Positions 37,395-44,226 of a stretch of 44,226 nucleotides of DNA are shown piece after piece. The stretch covers positions 1-44,226 of the forward strand of contig NW_007360652.1 in assembly GCF_000192795.1 (NCBI RefSeq). The letters are read 5' to 3'. The notes beneath the pieces are model-generated. The model made no database searches, had not been told where the DNA came from, and saw only the letters and a list, made by a program, of their open reading frames with translations. Source of the DNA: Vavraia culicis subsp. floridensis (Eukaryota > Microsporidia > Pleistophoridae). The translations under genes were made by a program, and so were the position numbers. Within the stretch, counting starts at the first letter, position 1. Each line of letters opens with the position of its first letter.

Positions 37395-37985
37395 TTACCT
37401 ATTAGATTTGGCAACCCTCTCAATCTCATCCCTTTTCTTAACCGCATACGAATTTGCCGATGCCTTCGCAGCAGCTACGAGCTCTTCGGCGATGCACTCG
37501 GCAAAGGTCTTCAGGTTCTTCATTGCCGATTCTCTGATACCCTTTGACAGGAGAAACAGGGCAATATTGAGCCTTCTAGTTGGAGAAAGATCGACCGATG
37601 TCCTTTTCATTGCACCTCCCCTGCCAATACGTGCTGAATCCTCTCTTGGGCCTGAATTGACTATGGCATCGACAAACACCTGCAAAGGACTCTGGCCGGT
37701 TAAAATATGAATGATTGTGAAAGCATCTTCAAGACACTTCATTGCCAACAGTTTCTTGCCGCTGTTCCTTCCCTTTTTCATAAGATAGCAACAAAATCTC
37801 TCGGTGATAGGTATGCGGCTCTTTCCGTTGTACTGTCTCTGCAGCCTACTTGCAGTATGCGGCACGATGACGGTTGAGTCAACGTTTATGAATGGCTTGA
37901 GCGTTACATCGTTTACCTCTACGCCCTTGCATGCGAATTTATTGAACAGTTTGCACTCCGGTACTTCTTGTGCAGCCCATGACAT
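37395..37985 (-). CDS. RPS5: 40S ribosomal protein S5 (uS7)
   Basis: uS7 lines the mRNA exit region of the small-subunit head. The 196-residue product has the full family pattern: KSRIPITERFCCYLMKKGRN, SPLQVFVDAIVNSGPREDSA, RRLNIALFLLSKGIRES and a strongly conserved end (NSYAVKKRDEIERVAKSNR). The length is typical for eukaryotic uS7 (about 200). The start at 37985 is supported by CCC immediately before the ATG and an A/T block ten bases further back on the minus strand. No intron is visible. Confidence 0.98.
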   Translation of the reverse strand: MSWAAQEVPECKLFNKFACKGVEVNDVTLKPFINVDSTVIVPHTASRLQRQYNGKSRIPITERFCCYLMKKGRNSGKKLLAMKCLEDAFTIIHILTGQSPLQVFVDAIVNSGPREDSARIGRGGAMKRTSVDLSPTRRLNIALFLLSKGIRESAMKNLKTFAECIAEELVAAAKASANSYAVKKRDEIERVAKSNR

Positions 37986-38007
37986 GGGATGGACAAAAAT
38001 TTTTTTA
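37986..38007 (-). promoter_or_regulatory. AAAATTT-like block plus CCC before uS7
   Basis: On the minus strand aaaaaaatttttgtccatccc leads straight into ATG. The leader would be almost absent. Confidence 0.6.
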
Positions 38008-39197
38008 TTTTACAAAAACTGAAAAATGTGAAAGTGTTAAACCGACACGAGAACACTGTTCACCGTGGTTTGCACAACGCGTGCAGTACGACAGGAGTGA
38101 GCAATGCTCAATAACAGAAAGGTTCAGGCCTGTTGGTCGGAAGGAATCAACTGTACATGCCGAATCTGTTTATAAACGGAAGTTGTCCCAAAAGTGTCTC
38201 AGTCTCTCAATAAATGAAGCAAAGAATAGAATTAACTCAACGCATAGCAAGAATATTGTGGAACAATGCAACCGGCAATAAAAAGAAGATGCTTTAGCGT
38301 GGTAGAGCAACAAAAACGAAGAAGTACATTCATATTTGCTGCCATAGGTAAATTGTTCTTCATGTTGTGGAAGAACGACCAAATAACTTCTCTTGTACGT
38401 TAAATGTGCAGTTAAATACGTTTTTAGCTACAAATCGCTTGTATATACCGATAGTAGACCAAGAAGAACAAAATTTATCAGATAAAATGAGCTAATCACC
38501 GCGGTAACTTCACATACGTTTTTTTTATAAAAAGCCAGTTATTTACCTTCTCGCACCATCAACACTCAAGAAAAATACTTTTCTAGTGTGCTGGGACCGA
38601 TCGCAAGCATTTTGTCACTAAAAATCGTTTAGTTATCGCCTCAATTCGCAGACACGTAGAAAACTTTTGAATAAACTTCCAGATCAAAACATCAGCGGTT
38701 ATATCTGTGAGCGGTATAAATCGTATGCCGAGCCGATTTACTCAAACTTATCGGCACTTTTTGTGTTCTACGCAATACTTTTTTGTAAAAGATAATTGAA
38801 CTTCTTTGAACACGCTGTCGTGGTAGCATATTTTGCTGTGCGATGGGATGATTGCGCTAGAATGGGGCATAGTATGAAGATGGCATGCACATCCATCACG
38901 ACATTCAGAACGTTTTATCTTAGCGATTCGTGATTGATAACAAGAAAACAGCGATTTATCTAGGAAATGGTCCGTTGTACAGGTTTGTAATATATTTTAT
39001 CCGTTCGCACAACCGGATCACTCCGCTAAGTGTGTCTCTCTTACAACGCTTGCGTTTTGATCACCAGCGAATCGTTCTGTCCTTTTTTGCCACGCGCAGA
39101 ATTCAACTAAACATCCGTTGCTCGTCAAAAAACCTGTACCGTACCATTTTTTTCGTTCTATACCACCCCTTACGAGGAATACCAGAAAATTGCCGCG
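38008..39197. other. A/T-rich spacer
   Basis: No gene seen. CCCC at 39166-39169, after a T-rich stretch, lies about 30 bases before the ORC4-like start and may be its promoter signal. Confidence 0.5.
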
Positions 39198-40868
39198 ATG
39201 AAAAGGAAGAGAATCACGCTGTGTGTAAGAAAGAAAACGAAAAAGTGTAACAATGCATCGGCTGATTGTGTGAATGTGTTATCGGAGAAGAAAAGAAGCA
39301 CCATGCGTATAAAGATTGGCAGACAGGGTGCTGGGGGATGCACTAAAGGCATTATGAATGACTGCCGTATTGTGGCACAGGATGAGGTACTTGATCAAGT
39401 ATTAGTTGAAGATCAGACGGAGAAAATTGATGAAGAAAAAAGGGAGAAAGTGAGAGGAAAGGCACAACTTCGTGCAAGGAAGGGAAAAATGGCTGGGAAC
39501 AGGAACGAGAAAGAGAACGTAATAAATCAAGGGATTGTGAATGAGCAGGTTTCGGAAGATCGTGGCATAGCAAAGAATAAGACAATTCGTGAATCAATAG
39601 ATCGTGCGAAGAAAGCGCTGAATGCAAGAAGTGTGTCTAAGGCTACACGAAAAAAGACGGGAAGTACGGGTATAAGCACTGTGAAGGGTGGTGTTAAACA
39701 AGGGATCAGAATTGGGCCTAAGACAATTTGTGCGGAAGATGGCACAGTTGGTAGTAGCGATGGCATTATCGGAGTGAAAGGAGTTAACCTGGAAGATGAT
39801 GATACGAAAGAGAAAGAAAATTTAAATAGCGCGGTCATTGCAAACAAATCGCAATCAAAGGCTGTGGACTATCCGGTCGTGGTCGGTAGATCCGACAAGT
39901 CAGTAGGTAAAAAAAGGGTAGTGAGCGGGCGTGGCATCGAAAGGGCTCGTAAATTGAAAGGGCGCACTGTGAAAATATTGCAGAAAGGTTCCAATCCAGA
40001 TGAAATAAATAGAAAGGTGATTAACAACACACCAAGCGGGAATCAAAAGGATAGTTACCAATTGATGGAGGAAGCTGTAAATGCAGAACGATTGGAGAAC
40101 CAGAACTTATCAGGTGAGCAGAGCGTGTTGTCGCCACAGGGTATTATCGACAATATCATGGAGAAAGGATCTGACTTTGATGAGGTAATGCAAACAGTCA
40201 TACAAGAGCAGTTTAGCGATCAAGTACAAGCAATTACCCGTATTATGTGTGAGGAGGACCATGCGCTCTTGATATTTATTGATCCATACATCGAATGTGT
40301 CGTTAAATCGCTCATAAAGACGCGATGTGCCGAGCACCACGATAACGTGCATTTCCTGGATGTGGATGGTGCCAAGGATGAAACGCTCTATGGCGAGTTG
40401 GAGGATCATTCCAGCTTTGCATTTCTAACCACCAGAAACGCAATGGTAGTTGAAAAAATGGAAAGACGGATCCGATCGCGGTTCAATAATGTCAAAATAT
40501 TCTTCGGTTATTTGAAAGGATGCAAAATACCTGTAGAATTGATTAGGAGCACGTACCTGTCGCACAAGTACGGAGTGCAACGATGCGATTTCTACAATTT
40601 CTTGAAGGTATTTAAGCCCTTACACGTAGCCGTTATACTATGCTGGATGAAGAAGGGCCTTAGCAGGAGCAGGTTGGTGCCCACAATGAAGGACTTCCTT
40701 TTTAAAGTGAGCGAGATGAAAAATGTGAGCGATAAAGAAATAATAGACGCGTTTTACGAGGTTGAAAGCACCAAAATTGTTAGAAAGAACAAATTTAACG
40801 GTGATTACTACAAACTCGTGGAATACATAAAAAAGGAAATGCCTTTCTACATGAAAAGGCTAATTTAG
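39198..40868 (+). CDS. ORC4: ORC4-like protein without ATP-binding motifs, 556 aa
   Basis: ORC4 is an AAA+/winged-helix subunit of the origin recognition complex. Residues 1-335 are basic, low-complexity and disorder-like (K, R, G, E rich). Residues about 340-440 look like a collapsed AAA+ domain. The P-loop strand position reads ALLIFIDPYIECVV (about 356-369), with no GxxxxGK[TS], and the part with Walker B appears missing. The ORC4 hallmark that follows is kept: VVEKMERRIRSRFNNVKIFF at residues 418-437, matching the LEKRVKSRFSHRQI block. That block carries the Arg residues which act in trans on ORC1 ATP. Residues about 455-556 fit the winged-helix domain. ORC4 is the best guess because of this block; the rest is too diverged to prove it. 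Confidence 0.66.
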   Translation: MKRKRITLCVRKKTKKCNNASADCVNVLSEKKRSTMRIKIGRQGAGGCTKGIMNDCRIVAQDEVLDQVLVEDQTEKIDEEKREKVRGKAQLRARKGKMAGNRNEKENVINQGIVNEQVSEDRGIAKNKTIRESIDRAKKALNARSVSKATRKKTGSTGISTVKGGVKQGIRIGPKTICAEDGTVGSSDGIIGVKGVNLEDDDTKEKENLNSAVIANKSQSKAVDYPVVVGRSDKSVGKKRVVSGRGIERARKLKGRTVKILQKGSNPDEINRKVINNTPSGNQKDSYQLMEEAVNAERLENQNLSGEQSVLSPQGIIDNIMEKGSDFDEVMQTVIQEQFSDQVQAITRIMCEEDHALLIFIDPYIECVVKSLIKTRCAEHHDNVHFLDVDGAKDETLYGELEDHSSFAFLTTRNAMVVEKMERRIRSRFNNVKIFFGYLKGCKIPVELIRSTYLSHKYGVQRCDFYNFLKVFKPLHVAVILCWMKKGLSRSRLVPTMKDFLFKVSEMKNVSDKEIIDAFYEVESTKIVRKNKFNGDYYKLVEYIKKEMPFYMKRLI

Positions 40869-41260
40869 CCATAAATACAGTTTCTATACGATGATGACTC
40901 TGAATGCGGTATAAATACATGCTTTCAGCGATAGGGCTGTGTTCTTAACTTCGATGATTTAGACAGTAAAACTGTTCCTAAGCCCAAAATTTAGAAAGCA
41001 AACACAGCGTCCCATTCAGCATTAAACACTTCTATTTTTTCATGGTAAAGCATTTATTTGTATGTCCCTCCACACGTAGCAGATTTTCTGACCAGCCCTT
41101 TATCCGTTCTGCGAGTGAATCGGAACGCGTGATCGCACATATTGTAGTTCCCACCGATTTAAATCGCTATTTACATCACCTCGTTAGCAGTTCTGATTCG
41201 AAATCGTTTCTTAAATTTATACGTCCCAAAATTTGCAATCACGATTGAGCCCCACAACAA
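40869..41260. other. short spacer
   Basis: Nothing beyond the start signal of the next ORF. Confidence 0.5.
41225..41253 (+). promoter_or_regulatory. CCCAAAATTT and CCCC before the 41261 ORF
   Basis: CCCAAAATTT at 41225-41234 and CCCC at 41250-41253, seven bases before the ATG. Confidence 0.55.
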
Positions 41261-41500
41261 ATGCCGGACAAAAACGAAAATCTGCACAGGATAATTGAAA
41301 GGCTGCAGGAAATAGAGGAAGAATCAAGGAAGAACCTTACGGAAAAGGATATCGAAGAGGTAATGTATACGGTTAACAGTAGATTGCGTGTGAAGGAGGA
41401 GAAAGATGGAACAGTAGAAATGAGCAACATTGGAGAGTGCTACGAGAGTAAGGTGGAAAAGCCTCGGGTGTTTAGCGATGAGTTTTTCAAAAAGTATTGA
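41261..41500 (+). CDS. small charged, helix-rich protein, 79 aa
   Basis: No family recognised. The product is almost all charged or polar, with heptad-like spacing of hydrophobics at residues about 7-45 (LHRIIERLQEIEEESRKNL, DIEEVMYTVNSRLRVKEE), suggesting a short coiled coil or two-helix hairpin. The end (KPRVFSDEFFKKY) is basic and aromatic. It has the clearest promoter signal of any small ORF here (AAATTT plus CCCC), so it is probably a real gene despite its size. Confidence 0.65.
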   Translation: MPDKNENLHRIIERLQEIEEESRKNLTEKDIEEVMYTVNSRLRVKEEKDGTVEMSNIGECYESKVEKPRVFSDEFFKKY

Positions 41501-42312
41501 ATGCGCATAATTGCCCACCTGGTACATCAATTCTGCCAAACGCGTAGCATTTCAATAAAAGGACTTGTCGTACGTACCACAACGTATCATTTGAATGAGG
41601 CCGTTCACTCAGAAATATGTAAAGAGTACCATGTTCAAAAATGAAGCACTCATGGATGACAAATGGATGATTGAGATTGTAAATCCTGAAATTGTTTCCT
41701 CTCCTGTCAACATAAAAAACGTATGCCTTTTCGAAGTACAATGCTGATCATTTGGTTCTTAGAACGTTGTTGCCGTGTTTTATGGTCTTTGAAACGTTTG
41801 CTCTGATTGACCGCATAGATATAAAATGATTGAGAAGGTTAAGAAATGTGGCACAGTTGCACGGCATTGCAGTGATGCACTGGGCTCTTCCGATAATATG
41901 CATACGTACGTGTTCAATGTGTCTTTCTCTTTGTGGATATGGTTATTATAAGATTAATAAAAGCTGTCTACTGATTAAGTAACTGTGTTGAACCTGGAAC
42001 AACTATAATTTGCAGCTCATTAAAATTTGAGAGGCAGCCTACCGATGTTTTGGTTGCTGAATCGGTTATTTACGCTCTTTACAACAGTTTAACGGAGAAG
42101 CACGACATGTTCTGAGCGTGTTGTACTGTACTAGGGCTAATGTTCATAGTAGATACCAGTAGTACCATTTTAGTGAGTATTCGCCGAGTCCTGAGATCGT
42201 TAAGCGCATGTTCACGCATCATCCTTTTCTTGAAAGTTGCGTTGACATCGTCCCTTTCCGCTCGACCTCGTTTTGATCAAAAATTTATTTGAAAAAAATT
42301 TAACCCCACCAA
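41501..42312. other. spacer before uL16
   Basis: No gene seen. The minus-strand frame at 41487-41741 begins with TTG and contains no internal ATG. Confidence 0.5.
42292..42307 (+). promoter_or_regulatory. AAAATTT plus CCCC before uL16
   Basis: aaaaaaattt runs into CCCC at 42304-42307, five bases before the ATG at 42313. Confidence 0.65.
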
Positions 42313-42966
42313 ATGGGACGACGACCAGGAAGATGCTACCGGTACCAGAAAAATCGGGGATATATCAAGTCCAAGTACTGCAGGGGTGTGCCTGATCCTA
42401 AGATAAGGATACATGACATTGGTAAGAAAAGTGCGCATGTTGATGAGTTTCCGTGTATGATCTATCTCAAATCACTGGCAAAGGAGCAGATAAGCTCAGA
42501 AGCATTGGAGACAGCTCGTGTAACGGCTAACAAACACATGTTCGGTGCGGCAGGAAAAGACGGATACCATTATCGAGTACTGATCCATCCGTACAATGTT
42601 TTGCGAATCAACAAAATGTTGAGCTGTGCAGGTGCTGACAGGTTGCAAACCGGAATGCGAGGGGCATTTGGCAAACCTTACGGGCTGTGTGCTCGTGTCG
42701 ACATGAACCAGAGGGTGTTGGCTATCAGAACCAAGCCAGCGTTTGTTAAGCACGCCGTCGAAGCACTAAGAAGGGCGAAGTACAAATTCCCCGGTAACTA
42801 TGAGGTTGTGGTAAGCAATGAATACGGATTTACTGGGCTGCAAAAGGAAATATATGAGGACCTCAAGAATAAAAAGTTGTTGTTGAACAGAGGAGACCAC
42901 GTCAGCATAATAAAAGAGAAGGGAAGCATTGCTCATTTTGCTAGGATGAGGGAACGTGCCATTTAA
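42313..42966 (+). CDS. RPL10: 60S ribosomal protein L10 (uL16)
   Basis: uL16 completes the peptidyl-transferase and tRNA corridor of the large subunit and is loaded late in 60S maturation. The 217-residue product is the strongest match in the window: [33 protein letters not shown], the SSEALE-AR block, then [20 protein letters not shown] (the best-conserved stretch) and [20 protein letters not shown]. Length is as expected for the family (about 214). The start is fixed by CCCC five bases upstream. AATAAA overlaps the TAA stop codon, so the transcript tail may begin very early. Confidence 0.98.
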   Translation: MGRRPGRCYRYQKNRGYIKSKYCRGVPDPKIRIHDIGKKSAHVDEFPCMIYLKSLAKEQISSEALETARVTANKHMFGAAGKDGYHYRVLIHPYNVLRINKMLSCAGADRLQTGMRGAFGKPYGLCARVDMNQRVLAIRTKPAFVKHAVEALRRAKYKFPGNYEVVVSNEYGFTGLQKEIYEDLKNKKLLLNRGDHVSIIKEKGSIAHFARMRERAI

Positions 42967-43774
42967 TAAACTTTTATTTTGAGGATACACAGCGATTTAG
43001 TTACGGTATTTCGTGTGCAGGTCAATACCATTTTGTCTCCCACGGTACCATCATCCGTGTTTTCGTGCCATATGTGAGCCAAGGTGGCAGGTGCTCCATC
43101 GTTTGTTGTAAAATGTGAACAAAGGATTGGTCAAATTGATGCATTTGCTCGCAAATTCGTTTAGGCTCCGTTGTAGGCAGCGCCTGAGCACAATACTTGG
43201 CGGTATGGTTGTTAAAACAGCCCATGCTGAGTTAGTTTTAACGTACCAAGTGCCGCATTATCGATCAAGACAGTAATTCGGACTATACCGTAAGAAGTAC
43301 GCAAAGAGAATTGAAAAAAGGAGATGTATCTGTTTGTAATGCTCAAATAAACATTTTATGGCACTAATGCTCGTTGTTCTATGTAAAAAAACATTTTACC
43401 TACTGATCTGGTGTAAAGATCTGCTTATACTGCAATGGCATGGTAATACAAGTTGACAACGTTGTTTCTATCACATGTGCTGCTTGTATGGTATGACCAA
43501 ACAAGGCACACTTTCAGAAAAATGATATGCTGCAACCACAGCAGTAACACCAACACACAAGTTGTGGTCTGCACGAAACATTCTCTCAGCTGCAGCGCAC
43601 ATTATAGCATCGTTATAATACATCTTAAATTTGGTCCTTGCATGCCTGTAATGCTTATGAAATTTAAAATGGCATAGCGATGCGGTTTGTACGCTACGGC
43701 TGCGCGTGTGCCTTTCATCTCTCACCATGTAAAGAAAGAGAAAAAACGTAAGAAAAAGAAGGCCAAAAAATGAT
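42967..43774. other. spacer between uL16 and the aminopeptidase
   Basis: No gene supported. A Lys-rich stretch at 43731-43772 reads as KKEKKRKKKKAKK on the plus strand, but a stop at 43675 splits any longer frame. Minus-strand frames (43022-43225, 43471-43830) lack support. Confidence 0.45.
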
Positions 43775-44226
43775 TTACTTATTATTTTTGAAGTCCTGTC
43801 GATATTGCGCCTTCTCAAGTGCCCTTGCATATGCCTGTGAGAAATTTGTCATGTCGTAAGTCGTCATCGATCGCTTCATAAACTCAATATCACGTGTCCA
43901 ACTCACCACCTGCTCAACGACGTACATCATAAGATTGTCGTTCAGTGCCGTCCTTATCTTCTCAAAGTTCTCCAAGAAGTAGTGAATGTAGTACTCCTTG
44001 AAATCAAGGTTACTCATCAATGAACTGGACAAGTGAATCTTGTCCTGTGCTTTTATCGTTTTAGATACCATTAAATCAACCACTCGCCTGTAAACATCCA
44101 ATTTTGTTGTCCGTCCTATCGCAACCAACACTTTCGAGCGAATCTCAGCTGTAGATTTCTTGTAGAGATCAATGAAATAACCGAGATCGTTGGTTGCCAT
44201 CATCTTTTGCGTGTAGTAGGACAGAA
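43775..44226 (-). CDS. M1-family aminopeptidase, C-terminal end (partial)
   Basis: Runs off the right edge; only the last about 150 residues are visible and the frame stays open to 44226. The sequence fits the ERAP1-like helical C-terminal domain of M1 zinc aminopeptidases: IRSKVLVAIGRTTKLDVYRR, SKTIKAQDKIHLSSSLMSN (the usual VRSQD-like position), FLENFEKIRTALND, VVSWTRDIEFMKRSM and a final FSQAYARALEKAQYRQDF helix. The zinc-binding HExxH and the GAMEN loop would lie outside the window, so activity cannot be judged. An internal ATG at 44203 is not taken as the start because coding sequence continues upstream. The enzyme would trim N-terminal residues from peptides. Confidence 0.8.
   Translation of the reverse strand, partial: LSYYTQKMMATNDLGYFIDLYKKSTAEIRSKVLVAIGRTTKLDVYRRVVDLMVSKTIKAQDKIHLSSSLMSNLDFKEYYIHYFLENFEKIRTALNDNLMMYVVEQVVSWTRDIEFMKRSMTTYDMTNFSQAYARALEKAQYRQDFKNNK

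Noticed and set aside
41487..41741. 84-codon minus-strand frame
   Set aside because: Starts with TTG and has no ATG; overlaps the end of the 41261 gene.
43675..43773. Lys-rich tail HVKKEKKRKKKKAKK like a ribosomal protein end
   Set aside because: A stop codon at 43675-43677 splits the frame and no upstream ribosomal family sequence is visible.
43471..43830. 119-codon minus-strand ORF with a hydrophobic stretch
   Set aside because: Overlaps the 3' end of the aminopeptidase in another frame. The hydrophobic part is just the complement of a Lys-rich A-run region.

Overview
The window reads as nuclear genomic DNA of a microsporidian. Many of the orthologues are strongly diverged, and all recognisable genes but one decayed relic are uninterrupted open frames. 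Several start codons are preceded within about 30 bases by an A/T block (AAATTT or TATA-like) and a CCC/GGGG-type motif, the start-proximal signature known from this phylum. The combination of Helitron-type helicase relics, a very large LRR-like protein, long gene-poor spacers and moderate A+T points to a Trachipleistophora/Vavraia/Pleistophora-like lineage rather than a compact Encephalitozoon-like one. That lineage assignment is inference. I saw no tRNA, rRNA or CRISPR.

Region by region: 0-6 kb holds a small hypothetical gene, a decayed Helitron/PIF1 helicase, a short Skp1, an orphan membrane protein and a possible small gene. 6.2-10.6 kb is one 1470-residue repeat protein with an LRR/solenoid-like pattern. 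11.2-18.3 kb carries a MOT1-type SNF2 ATPase (TBP remover) and a Cdc20/Cdh1-type WD40 protein. 18.3-21.3 kb is a gene-poor spacer with a G-rich octanucleotide array and a cluster of CCAAT boxes, and leads into an NF-YA (HAP2) gene. 22-26.4 kb is gene-poor with 59-bp and 33-bp tandem arrays, a two-TM protein and weak ORFs. 26.9-31.3 kb has a DPH4-like J-protein and a group of microsporidian-type membrane proteins. 31.3-34.2 kb is an A/T-rich desert. 34.2-44.2 kb holds a hypothetical protein, a broken Cys-rich ORF, ribosomal proteins uS14, uS7 and uL16, an ORC4-like protein, a small charged protein, and the C-terminal end of an M1-type aminopeptidase that runs off the window.

Functionally the recognisable genes are core eukaryotic machinery: translation (uS14, uS7, uL16, diphthamide), transcription control (MOT1, NF-YA), the cell cycle and replication (Cdc20/Cdh1, Skp1, ORC4). 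Each non-ribosomal member shows reduction at a key site: no usable Walker A or B in ORC4, HPD changed to HPI in the J-protein, a partial C-box in Cdc20/Cdh1, and a shortened Skp1 C-terminus. No operon-like system or defence island is apparent. The most interesting candidates are the ORC4 remnant, the giant solenoid protein, the CCAAT cluster before NF-YA, the alternating strand-composition blocks inside MOT1, and the membrane-protein cluster at 28.5-31.3 kb.
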